From the NCBI GenBank assembly GCA_018673915.1, contig JABHBK010000030.1:1-51724 (forward strand): 51,724 bases of DNA, read 5' to 3'. This DNA comes from Nitrospina sp. (GTDB lineage: Bacteria > Nitrospinota > Nitrospinia > Nitrospinales > VA-1). How positions within the stretch are numbered: position 1 is the stretch's first letter; every line of letters begins with the position of its first letter. Positions 25,108 to 32,745 of this stretch are shown here, one piece after another. The translations under genes and the position numbers were made by a program. A model generated the notes under the pieces. The model saw only the letters and a program-made list of their open reading frames with translations, did no database searches and was not told the DNA's origin.

Positions 25108-27036
25108 TCATTTTTGATATTTTAAAAATATGACACCTAGAGGAGGTAAAACAAGGCTGGCAGAAAAAGGTTGCCCATGCCAAGTCATAGGTTCACTTTG
25201 TATAGATTGTGGATTACCATTTCCGCCGCCACCAAACTCACCCGCATCACTGTTCAGCAATTCCTTCCAAGTTCCTTCACAAGGAAGGCCTACCCGGTAA
25301 TCAACCCTGAGTACAGGGGTGAAATTTAAAGCTACGACAATTTTATCATCAGGACTAATGCCTTTCCGCATGAAAATGAGAATGCACTGCTGAGAGTCGC
25401 TGCCATCGATCCACTCAAAGCCTTCAGGAGAAAATTCATTCTCATGAAGAGAAGGTTCATTAACGTATAAACGGTTCAGGTTTTTCAACCAAGCCTGCAA
25501 TCCTTTATGACTTGGATACTCTAAAAGATGCCAATCAAGGCTCTGGTCATGATTCCACTCTACCCACTGACCGAATTCTCCCCCCATGAAAAGAAGCTTT
25601 TTTCCCGGCTGGGCAAACATATATCCAAACAGCAATCTTACGTTCGCAAATTTCTGCCAATCATCTCCCGGCATTCTGGATAGCAAGGACCCCTTGCCAT
25701 GAACCACTTCGTCATGAGAAAGAGGTAATATAAAATTTTCGTGGTAAGCATACAGCATTCTGAAGGTCAATTGATCATGGTGAAATTTTCTATGGACAGG
25801 ATCATTTTCCAAATATTTTAATGTGTCATGCATCCAACCCATATCCCATTTCATTCCAAATCCCAATCCACCGCTATAAGTGGGTTTCGAAACCATGGGC
25901 CAGTCTGTAGATTCTTCAGCCATCATCTGCGTATGAGGGTGGCTCTTATATACTTGTTCATTAAGTTTTCGTAAAAATCCAATCGCCTCCAGATTTTCCC
26001 TGCCCCCATTAACGTTAGGAACCCATTCCCCTTCCTTCCTTGAGTAATCCAAGTAGAGCATGGATGCCACCGCATCAACACGTAACCCATCAATATGAAA
26101 CACATCTAACCAATACAGTGCGTTACTAATAAGAAAGCTTGATATCTCATTTCTTCCATAATTGAAAATATAACTTCCCCAATCGGGATGAAAGCCTTGC
26201 TTGTCATCGGCATGCTCATAAACATGGGTCCCATCAAAATTACCCAAAGCAAATTCATCTGTAGCGAAATGAGAAGGCACCCAATCCAGAATCACCCCAA
26301 TATTGTTTTGATGCAACGTGTCCACCAGAAACATGAAATCCTGTGGCGTTCCATAACGACTCGAAGGAGCAAAATATCCGGTACACTGATATCCCCAGGA
26401 ACCATAAAAGGGATGCTCCATAACAGGAAGGAACTCCACATGTGTAAATTCCATTTCCTTGAGATACTTGGCTAAAAGTGGTGCCAGTTCCCGATAGGTG
26501 AGCAGGGCGTTCTCGCTCTTACGCATCCAGGACCCGAGATGCATCTCATAAATTGAAACAGGGCCATTAAGCAAGTTATGTTCCTCGCGTCCCTTCTCAA
26601 CCCAGTTCTGGTCATTCCAAGAATAGTCCAGGTCCCAAACGATACTTCCAGTCTTAGGAGGAGTCTCACAAAGTACTGCAAAAGGATCGGCCTTCTCAAC
26701 CTGGTATCCATTCTGATGGGATTGAATATTGTATTTATAAATATCGCTCTTCTCGACTTCAGGAAAGAACCCTTCCCAAATCCCAGACTCCTGAATGGGT
26801 TTCAGAGGATGCAGCCCCTTTTCCCAACCATTGAAATCTCCCACCACATGAACCTCTTTTGCATTGGGGGCCCAGACCGAAAAATATGTCCCCCCTTCTA
26901 TTCTACGAGCCCCTAATTTTTCATAGAGGTGAAAATGATTGCCTTCATTAAAAAGGTGAAGATCATCATTAGTAAAAAGGGAGACAGGTGAGGTCATTTC
27001 ATTTTTACGAAATTTTTTGGGTACGCTTCGAGTCAT
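25108..27036 (-). CDS. glgB: 1,4-alpha-glucan branching enzyme
   Basis: A 642-residue GH13 enzyme that introduces alpha-1,6 branches into glycogen. An N-terminal CBM48-type domain (about 25-125, VWAPNAKEVHVVGDFNGW) precedes the barrel. The nucleophile is D321 (DGLRVDAVASML), the acid/base E374 (MMAEEST), and LSHDEVVHGKGSL carries the third catalytic Asp. A C-terminal all-beta domain completes it. It is probably the first gene of a glgB-GH57-malQ transcription unit on the minus strand. No glgA or glgC is in the window, so synthesis of the linear chain must be encoded elsewhere. Confidence 0.97.
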   Translation of the reverse strand: MTRSVPKKFRKNEMTSPVSLFTNDDLHLFNEGNHFHLYEKLGARRIEGGTYFSVWAPNAKEVHVVGDFNGWEKGLHPLKPIQESGIWEGFFPEVEKSDIYKYNIQSHQNGYQVEKADPFAVLCETPPKTGSIVWDLDYSWNDQNWVEKGREEHNLLNGPVSIYEMHLGSWMRKSENALLTYRELAPLLAKYLKEMEFTHVEFLPVMEHPFYGSWGYQCTGYFAPSSRYGTPQDFMFLVDTLHQNNIGVILDWVPSHFATDEFALGNFDGTHVYEHADDKQGFHPDWGSYIFNYGRNEISSFLISNALYWLDVFHIDGLRVDAVASMLYLDYSRKEGEWVPNVNGGRENLEAIGFLRKLNEQVYKSHPHTQMMAEESTDWPMVSKPTYSGGLGFGMKWDMGWMHDTLKYLENDPVHRKFHHDQLTFRMLYAYHENFILPLSHDEVVHGKGSLLSRMPGDDWQKFANVRLLFGYMFAQPGKKLLFMGGEFGQWVEWNHDQSLDWHLLEYPSHKGLQAWLKNLNRLYVNEPSLHENEFSPEGFEWIDGSDSQQCILIFMRKGISPDDKIVVALNFTPVLRVDYRVGLPCEGTWKELLNSDAGEFGGGGNGNPQSIQSEPMTWHGQPFSASLVLPPLGVIFLKYQK

Positions 27037-27219
27037 ATTTGATGGGGTCTGTTATCTAAATACTTCACAACTATTTAGATGCGTTTCGGATCAATTTTTC
27101 GGTTAATATGGATTTTAGAACCTATCTTTAATACATGGGTTTGGTAAATAAGCTACTCATCATAACATTTGAATTAGTTTTCTGAAAAAGCTTTCAGGAC
27201 GCGCCTAAATTTTTTTTCC

Positions 27220-27561
27220 ATGAGCGAAGAAAACGACCCACATAAATCTCTGGATTTCTCCCGCCAGCATTTAAAGAGTGATGAAAATGAACTGGATGCC
27301 GACACTCGCAATAAATTAATGCAAATACGGCACCGGGCTCTGGAGTCCTCATTGGGGAGGAAAAGCAATTTTCCCAATTGGGCTACCCTACCCATAATAG
27401 CTTTCGTCACCGCATTAATCTTTATTGCACTGATATACTTAAAACCTAATCCTGGACCTCAAACCGTCAATAGTCTGGAAGACTTGGAAATCCTTATTTC
27501 CAATGATCCGATTGATTTTTTTGAAAACCTTGAGTTTCTCCAGAAATGGAAAAACCAATGA
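27220..27561 (+). CDS. Single-pass membrane protein, DUF3619-like
   Basis: 113 residues with a charged cytoplasmic N part (ELDADTRNKLMQIRHRALES), one membrane helix at about residues 50-70 (LPIIAFVTALIFIALIYL) and a short C part with LEDLEILISND and FFENLEFLQKW. This pattern matches the DUF3619 family, small anti-sigma-like membrane proteins often found after an ECF sigma factor and before a DUF3106 gene. Here the DUF3106 gene does follow with a 16-base overlap, but no sigma factor precedes it. The start has no clear Shine-Dalgarno. The family match is from memory. Confidence 0.65.
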   Translation: MSEENDPHKSLDFSRQHLKSDENELDADTRNKLMQIRHRALESSLGRKSNFPNWATLPIIAFVTALIFIALIYLKPNPGPQTVNSLEDLEILISNDPIDFFENLEFLQKWKNQ

Positions 27562-27995
27562 TTAAACAGTCAAACAAATTATTATCACTTCTTTCGCTGA
27601 TCATGCTGACTTTAGTCCCGATCCCGAGCTTGGGGCAAAGCCTAGAAAATGGCATGGCATGGAAAGAATTGGGTTCTGAGGAAAAACTGCTTCTTGTCCC
27701 TCTTGAAAATAAATGGAGTAGCCTTTCACCTGAAAAACAAAACCGCCTGAATACAGGAGCAAAAAGGTGGAATACAATGAGCGCGAACCAACAAAATTCT
27801 CTCAAGGAAAAGATTCAGGTATGGAAACTAAAATCCCCTGATGAGAAACTTGCCATCCGAAACCAGTTCAAACGTTTCCAAAACCTACCGGAAGTTGAAA
27901 AACGATCGCTGCGTAATATCTATGAAAACTTCAAAAACCTTCCTTTAGAAAAACAGCAATCTCTTTTAACCCAATACAGAAAAACAAACGATTAA
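27546..27995 (+). CDS. Secreted DUF3106-like helical protein
   Basis: 149 residues with a signal peptide (about 1-31, hydrophobic LLSLLSLIMLTLVPIPSLGQS). The mature part is a chain of short helices, each with a W or F plus L-P/S-x-E-K steps (WSSLSPEKQNRL, RFQNLPEVEKRSL, NFKNLPLEKQQSL), roughly every 20 residues. This is the repeat of DUF3106. It overlaps the end of the DUF3619-like gene by 16 bases in another frame, so translation is probably coupled. Location is predicted periplasmic; function is unknown. It ends exactly where the convergent gene at 27996 ends. Confidence 0.7.
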   Translation: MEKPMIKQSNKLLSLLSLIMLTLVPIPSLGQSLENGMAWKELGSEEKLLLVPLENKWSSLSPEKQNRLNTGAKRWNTMSANQQNSLKEKIQVWKLKSPDEKLAIRNQFKRFQNLPEVEKRSLRNIYENFKNLPLEKQQSLLTQYRKTND

Positions 27996-28631
27996 TCATT
28001 CAGAAACGACACATCGGAATCCCACATAATGAAACTTGTGAATAGGAAGACTGGATATCCTATGAGAAGACTTCAAGCTTCCCACTCCATTTCGCCATGA
28101 TCCACCCCGGGCCACTTTACCACTTCGTTCATGATCGCTTTGGGTCCATTCCCATACATTTCCTGCCATATCATAGAGCCCCCACGGATTAGGCATTTTT
28201 TTTCCCACATCATGAGTCTTTTTGTCTGCATTGCCTTTATGCCAGGCATAGTGGTCTGGTTGGTCTTCTCCCCAAAAATAAAGAGATGTTGTTCCTGCGC
28301 GAATTGCCTTTTCCCACTCCTGTTCTGTGGGCAACCGTTTCCCAACCTTATTACAATAAGCAGCAGCCTGATTCCAAGTCACCTTTTCAACAGGTCGATT
28401 CATTCCTTGAAAAAATGAGGGGTTGGATTGCATAACCTTTAAATAATCCGCTTGAGTCACTTCATACCGGTCCATATAAAACCCATTTACATTTTTACCT
28501 GTCTTTATTGCATCCGATTCACCAATATATACCATGTTAGATATGTCGGCCCCATGGACTATTCCAGGATTAAAAACCTTCCATAGCACCAGACAACTCA
28601 ACACAAAATTATATTTAGCGGGCAGATTCAT
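27996..28631 (-). CDS. Secreted formylglycine-generating-enzyme-fold (SUMF1) protein
   Basis: 211 residues. An N-terminal hydrophobic segment (about 8-28, ending VHGA) suggests export. The rest is an FGE-sulfatase fold: YMDRYEVTQADYLKVM, RPVEKVTWNQAAAYCNKVGKRLPTEQEWE, PWGLYDMAGNVWEWT, RGGSW and GFRCV. At about 180 mature residues it is shorter than true FGE, and many such proteins have no sulfatase-activating role. No sulfatase gene is nearby. It may be a structural or ligand-binding member of the fold. It ends against the DUF3106-like gene with no gap and starts four bases from the end of the channel gene at 28636. Confidence 0.82.
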   Translation of the reverse strand: MNLPAKYNFVLSCLVLWKVFNPGIVHGADISNMVYIGESDAIKTGKNVNGFYMDRYEVTQADYLKVMQSNPSFFQGMNRPVEKVTWNQAAAYCNKVGKRLPTEQEWEKAIRAGTTSLYFWGEDQPDHYAWHKGNADKKTHDVGKKMPNPWGLYDMAGNVWEWTQSDHERSGKVARGGSWRNGVGSLKSSHRISSLPIHKFHYVGFRCVVSE

Positions 28632-28635
28632 TGGT

Positions 28636-29454
28636 TTAACGTTGCATTTTTCTTCTATCTATAGGGGCGTCGAATTCTTTCTCACAATGAGGGCACTGCA
28701 AAGGCCGCGACTTTTGTTTTTGCAGTTCCTCAACAAATCCGTATGCGATGATTCCTACAGGAAGGCCAAAGGTTCCCAAACCCAACATAGAAATAAAACC
28801 ACCAAATATTTTCCCCAATGTTGTGATGGGATAAACGTCACCATAACCTACCGTTGTCATGGTGGAGACCGCCCACCACAACGCCGCAGGGATGCTCGAA
28901 AAAACCTCCGGCTGGGCTTTATTTTCTATAAAATAAATTCCCCCTGAAGCAAAAACCAACATTCCCATCGTTGCCGCAAAAACAATAAACAGTTCTTCCT
29001 TAGTGTCCCTTAAGACCACTTTAAATAGGTGCAGCGATTGAGAATACCGTGCCATTTTGAATAAGGCGAAAAGCCGGAACAGGCGAAGAACCCGAAGGAA
29101 ACGCAAATCCATATCAAAAAAGAAAGGCAGGTAAAATGGGATGATTACCATTAAATCTATGAGCGCAGAAGGGGTGAGCATGTAGCGAATCCGTCCCCTA
29201 ATTGGGCCGCTGAATTCCGGCTTCAATGTACAAGTCCAGACTCTCAGTCCATACTCAATGGAAAACACCACCATGGAAAACCATTCAAAAACCCTCATGG
29301 GTCCCGAATATAATTTAGAAAAATCCTTCATCGTTTCCAGAGCAACCGCAAAAACATTGAGGACAATCAGGGAAATAATGAAAATATTAAACCCACGGCT
29401 AAGAAAATCGCTTTTAGATTCTGGCTCTAGGATTTCACCGATCCTTTGCTTCAT
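28636..29454 (-). CDS. Voltage-gated-type potassium channel
   Basis: 272 residues with six membrane segments. S1 and S2 lie in about 25-85. S4 (about 125-150) has arginines every third residue (LRFLRVLRLFRLF), the voltage-sensor pattern. The pore loop has the potassium filter TVGYGD at about 199-204, followed by S6 (TFGLPVGIIAYGFVEELQ). It is a KvAP-like subunit, expected to work as a tetramer in the inner membrane. The C terminus adds CPHCEKEF, half a zinc knuckle, which is unusual and might link subunits. It is divergent from the small membrane peptide gene at 29741. Confidence 0.9.
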   Translation of the reverse strand: MKQRIGEILEPESKSDFLSRGFNIFIISLIVLNVFAVALETMKDFSKLYSGPMRVFEWFSMVVFSIEYGLRVWTCTLKPEFSGPIRGRIRYMLTPSALIDLMVIIPFYLPFFFDMDLRFLRVLRLFRLFALFKMARYSQSLHLFKVVLRDTKEELFIVFAATMGMLVFASGGIYFIENKAQPEVFSSIPAALWWAVSTMTTVGYGDVYPITTLGKIFGGFISMLGLGTFGLPVGIIAYGFVEELQKQKSRPLQCPHCEKEFDAPIDRRKMQR

Positions 29455-29670
29455 GGGATTTTCCTTATTTATGGATGGGATTCATTTTTTCGCAACACTA
29501 TACACGTAAGCAATTTATTAATTATCCCTCAGACATAGACAAAATATTGGCGTGGGAGAAAGAAATACCCCTATTTATGAAAAAGTGAATGCTGAAAGAA
29601 AAGGCCACTAGACACGAAAAAACCCTTTATTTGAAAAGACTTACAGACGCACCCTTCCGCCGTTCAAGTT

Positions 29671-29686
29671 TGGCATGGAACTTGCC
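29671..29686 (+). promoter_or_regulatory. Sigma-54-type promoter before a small membrane peptide
   Basis: TGGCATG (29671-29677), four bases, then TTGC (29682-29685) matches the -24/-12 consensus TGGCAYR-N4-TTGC, with ten bases between the invariant GG and GC. Expected transcription start is near 29697, about 45 bases before the ATG at 29741. No enhancer-binding regulator gene is in the window. Confidence 0.6.
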
Positions 29687-29724
29687 GTAAAGGAAGATAT
29701 AAATATTGATTATGCATATATATC

Positions 29725-29730
29725 AGGAGG
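29725..29730 (+). promoter_or_regulatory. Strong ribosome binding site of the 47-residue peptide gene
   Basis: AGGAGG, 10 bases before the ATG at 29741. It decides the start: the earlier in-frame ATG at 29675 lies inside the promoter and has no such site. Confidence 0.8.
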
Positions 29731-29740
29731 ATTAACGACC

Positions 29741-29884
29741 ATGGAAAAGGTTAAAGTTGCTTACCCCGTCTCAGACAGTACTGCAAACATGCAAAGCTCT
29801 ACGGAAACATATGTATTTAAAAGTATTTTTGCGTCTTTAGCAGGAGCCTCTATACCAGCGCTAATTTTCTATTTTTTAATGTAA
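29741..29884 (+). CDS. Small membrane peptide of 47 residues, unknown function
   Basis: A short gene with a perfect AGGAGG site and a sigma-54-like promoter. The N-terminal half is polar (MEKVKVAYPVSDSTANMQ). The C-terminal half is one membrane helix, from about residue 27 (VFKSIFASLAGASIPALIFYFLM), with small residues AGAS in the middle that could pack against a partner helix. There is no signal cleavage site, so it is probably anchored in the inner membrane. I do not recognise the family. The adjacent potassium channel is transcribed away from it. The next gene, a secretin-like fragment, converges on it. Confidence 0.65.
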   Translation: MEKVKVAYPVSDSTANMQSSTETYVFKSIFASLAGASIPALIFYFLM

Positions 29885-29888
29885 TAAG

Positions 29889-29905
29889 TAATCCGAGGTG
29901 GATTA
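29889..29905. terminator. Small hairpin between convergent genes
   Basis: TAATCC (29889-29894), GAGGT loop, GGATTA (29900-29905): a perfect 6-bp stem that overlaps the stop codon of the minus-strand secretin-like gene. There is no T tract; it is a weak candidate for a shared terminator. Confidence 0.35.
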
Positions 29906-30760
29906 TAGTTCCTCCACTTTGATAAAGACGCTCCTTTTTTCTATCTTCCCGGAAAAATTACTGCTAGCTATGCCTGAGCTTTGCTCATTTTGACTGAGAT
30001 TTAATCCACCCAATTCAATCCACTTTCCCACCTGCCCCCTAATCACAGTATTTAGTCCAGCAGTTTCTATTTGTCCATTTTTTATCCTGGATTGTTGAGG
30101 GGATATTTCCAAAACAACCTGATCTCCTCGAAGATGAGGCAACACCATGAACCCGGTCCGCACATCTTTAAACCGAGTGGACTCAAATTCTATAACTTCC
30201 CTTCCATTGTTAACTATTCTCTTTTCCTTTAAGGGCACTCGCTGGCTAAAATATATCGCTGCCGGATTTCCTTCCAGGGTCGTAACAACTTGGGTATTCA
30301 TTTCATCTAAATGGGATTTTTTGTTTAAAAGCCTCCCACGCAATAACCCTTCCCCCTTTTTACCTTCTACAACTAGTCCCTCTGCATCCTTCTCACCGGA
30401 GCTAATAATAATCCGCCCGGCTTTGCCTATGGGAATTTCTGCGTCTATTCCCTGCTCCAGTTTATTCAGCTGCGACCGAATCCCCTGTTTCACGGTGATT
30501 CTCAAATTTTTGAGCTCGGCATCAATTTTTTCGAGAATAACTTTGATCTCTCTCAGTTTTCTTGGAGACGCGCGCACGATAAGTTGATTGCGCATACCCG
30601 AAATTGTCTCATTACTCCCCAACAAAGGGCGAAGTATGGGAATCAATTCCTCCGCCTGTCTATTATTAAGGGGAATAATCTCCAGTTTTTGCTGGGCCAA
30701 TACGGTGGAAACAGTGAGGAAAAAAATCAAAAAACCGCATTTCAGGGTTCTTGAAAACAT
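29903..30760 (-). CDS. Exported secretin-domain protein lacking a full secretin barrel
   Basis: 285 residues. A signal peptide (about 1-22, ending VLAQ) precedes a secretin short domain (NolW/N1-like, about 25-90): LEIIPLNNRQAEELIPILRP, then NQLIVRASPRKLREIKVILEKID. A later part (TGFMVLPHLRGDQVVLEISPQQ) resembles strands near the start of the secretin channel domain. True secretins have 500 or more residues, so this cannot form a complete gate. It may be a pilotin-like partner, a periplasmic ring part or a decayed gene. No other type II, III or IV pilus secretion gene is in the window. Confidence 0.7.
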   Translation of the reverse strand: MFSRTLKCGFLIFFLTVSTVLAQQKLEIIPLNNRQAEELIPILRPLLGSNETISGMRNQLIVRASPRKLREIKVILEKIDAELKNLRITVKQGIRSQLNKLEQGIDAEIPIGKAGRIIISSGEKDAEGLVVEGKKGEGLLRGRLLNKKSHLDEMNTQVVTTLEGNPAAIYFSQRVPLKEKRIVNNGREVIEFESTRFKDVRTGFMVLPHLRGDQVVLEISPQQSRIKNGQIETAGLNTVIRGQVGKWIELGGLNLSQNEQSSGIASSNFSGKIEKRSVFIKVEEL

Positions 30761-30845
30761 AAAAGATATTTTGGGAATGGTTTAGTCTCTACTCGATAAC
30801 TGAATCCAAAAAATACTTGAACCTTACCAGACAGGCCAGCCAGAA

Positions 30846-31379
30846 TTAAAATCTTCGGGTTTTTATTCTCGGAACAGATTTCATGAAATCCTGAAATCCA
30901 TTCAGGCCTTCTTCAACATATCCGTCAAATTCAGCTTCCTCTGTATTACCTTTGGAGATTATTTTCGGCCTGATCTTTATCTTTTTGCCATGTTTCAGGA
31001 ATTTGGCAAAATTGACTCGGCATTCATCCACAAACCGATTGAAATCATGATCAACGCTCATACGGGCAGAGTAGAAACGTTTATGCGTTTTCTGCCTCTG
31101 GCAAACAAGCTCAGAGCTCTTAAAACTAATCTTAATCTCTTCCTTGCGTTTCAGGAGTTGTTCATAAGAACCTCTTCGATGAACATCACGCAAAAAATTA
31201 TAGGCGGCGGTGGAAAGAACAAAAAATTGATTTTCCTCTTCAGTTGAATTGGACCGGTCGGGATGAAACTTTTTGGCCAGTTGCCAATACCGCTTTTTAA
31301 TCTGCTCCCCGCTGGCAAAATTTTCCAAGCCCAGGAGATGATAAAGATTATAAGATTTTAAAACCAAAGGATATTTCAT
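30846..31379 (-). CDS. J-domain protein with a unique C-terminal region
   Basis: 177 residues. The J domain (about 11-75) has YHLLGLENFASGEQIKKRYW and the essential HPD (FHPDRS), so it should stimulate a DnaK. Unlike DnaJ it has no Gly/Phe linker and no zinc fingers. The remaining 100 residues are basic and helical (FNRFVDECRVNFAKFLKHGKK), with no recognised domain. It resembles the small specialist J-proteins that bring DnaK to one client. It is 86 bases from the start of the secretin-like gene on the same strand and divergent from the membrane protein at 31438. Confidence 0.8.
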   Translation of the reverse strand: MKYPLVLKSYNLYHLLGLENFASGEQIKKRYWQLAKKFHPDRSNSTEEENQFFVLSTAAYNFLRDVHRRGSYEQLLKRKEEIKISFKSSELVCQRQKTHKRFYSARMSVDHDFNRFVDECRVNFAKFLKHGKKIKIRPKIISKGNTEEAEFDGYVEEGLNGFQDFMKSVPRIKTRRF

Positions 31380-31437
31380 TCTTGATATTATACAACCTCA
31401 AGGAAAATGAGGACCCTTAATAATATAAAACCAGCTT

Positions 31438-32154
31438 ATGATCGAACTGACTTCAGTCCTAATTATAATATTTCTCTTCGTGTTTCCACTACCAACATTA
31501 GTCACCAGCCTGGGTTTGGTAACCACCTGGGGTTTATATAGAAAGTATGAAGCCTTCCATAATCAGCCCTCCGAAGGAAAAAAAAACCTGATCCTTCATG
31601 CTACATTGTTTCTAGTAAATACTATTTGCAGCATTCTTCTGGGAATTATCCTGGCATTTGGGATCTTTTATTTCATCTACGAAAGCTTTTACCTATTTAT
31701 CTTCAATTTTTTATTTTGTACTACGGTTTCACTGAGGTGGTTTGATTTCACATATAAACTATATCGGTTATTTATATATAAACTCAAACCCTTTAAAATA
31801 AATGCCTTGACTCAATCCTATTTTGTCGTTTGTCAAGGATCTCGGGAAAGGGATCATGGCGGCTTCGGGCTGGCACCGGTCTATGCAGATGCTGGATTAC
31901 TAGAACTGGATAAAAGCGAAGTGGTTTTTAAAGGCGTCTTTAGTGATAAAACCTTCTCGCCCTCCAATATCATCAATGTGGAGAAGAAGAGCTCTGATAA
32001 AATAAAAATCCATACAAAAAAACCCAACTTAAAAAGCCCAGATGTGTTTTTAATAACCCTGAAAGATCAATTTTATCCATTCAAAAGCCGGCCCGACCGT
32101 GACAAAATTTTCCATCATCTTTCATTCGACACAAATATCCCAACAACATTATAA
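31438..32154 (+). CDS. Membrane protein of unknown function
   Basis: 238 residues, not recognised. Three hydrophobic segments lie at about 4-32, 50-80 and 80-100, all in the first 110 residues, with an aromatic-rich end (YESFYLFIFNFLF). The C-terminal 125 residues are soluble and beta-rich (ALTQSYFVVCQG, LLELDKSEVVFKGVFSDKTF, SDKIKIHTKK), perhaps a PH/GRAM-like domain, though that is a guess. Base use is clearly more AT-rich than in neighbouring core genes. The gene is divergent from the J-domain gene at 30846 and is followed by the GNAT gene after 50 bases. Confidence 0.65.
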   Translation: MIELTSVLIIIFLFVFPLPTLVTSLGLVTTWGLYRKYEAFHNQPSEGKKNLILHATLFLVNTICSILLGIILAFGIFYFIYESFYLFIFNFLFCTTVSLRWFDFTYKLYRLFIYKLKPFKINALTQSYFVVCQGSRERDHGGFGLAPVYADAGLLELDKSEVVFKGVFSDKTFSPSNIINVEKKSSDKIKIHTKKPNLKSPDVFLITLKDQFYPFKSRPDRDKIFHHLSFDTNIPTTL

Positions 32155-32204
32155 AGAAGTATCTGGCTAATATTACTCTCAAAATTTTCCTTTGGAGGAT
32201 TGGC

Positions 32205-32645
32205 ATGCTGATAACCCATGCAGGATCAGGTGATATTCAAAAATTGGCAATCCTATTTGACCAATACAGGGTTTTTTACCAACAGAAGAAGGAGTTAACT
32301 AAAGCCACTGAATTTCTGAATTCTCGTATCAGAAACAAAGATTCTGTAATTCTTGTTGCTCATGAGAAATCAGATATTATCGGCTTTACTCAGCTTTATC
32401 CAAGTTTTTCATCGGTAGGAATGGGGAAAATATGGATTTTAAATGATTTATTCGTGAGCCCTGATTTCAGACGACAAAATGTTGCCAAATACCTTATGGA
32501 AGCGGCAAAAAAACACGCTAAAGAAACTGGAGCCCTTAGAATAGACTTGGCGACACAAACTTCTAATTCCAATGCGCAAAATCTTTATGGGTCCATGGGC
32601 TACATCAAAAATGAGGTGTTTTGGCATTACAGCTTGGAATTATAA
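32205..32645 (+). CDS. GNAT family N-acetyltransferase
   Basis: 146 residues with the GNAT layout. The acetyl-CoA loop region is LFVSPDFRRQNVAKYLMEAA, where RRQNVA stands for the usual R/QxxGxG/A. It is followed by AKETGALRIDLATQTSNSNAQNLYGSMGYI, the standard C-terminal motif. It is cytoplasmic and would transfer an acetyl group to an unknown small molecule or protein amine. TTGGAGGA before the ATG supports the start. The replacement of the first Gly in the acetyl-CoA loop by Asn is mildly unusual. Confidence 0.85.
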   Translation: MLITHAGSGDIQKLAILFDQYRVFYQQKKELTKATEFLNSRIRNKDSVILVAHEKSDIIGFTQLYPSFSSVGMGKIWILNDLFVSPDFRRQNVAKYLMEAAKKHAKETGALRIDLATQTSNSNAQNLYGSMGYIKNEVFWHYSLEL

Positions 32646-32745
32646 AATATAGCAAATTGCCAAGTTGATTGAACAAATGCCATCAAATTGATAAAATGAA
32701 CAACGCATAACTACCACTACTTCAATAATATAAATCTCACCTTCC

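Noticed and set aside
29675..29740. Longer 69-residue version of the small membrane peptide
   Set aside because: The ATG at 29675 lies inside the sigma-54-like promoter and lacks a ribosome site; the AGGAGG site points to 29741.
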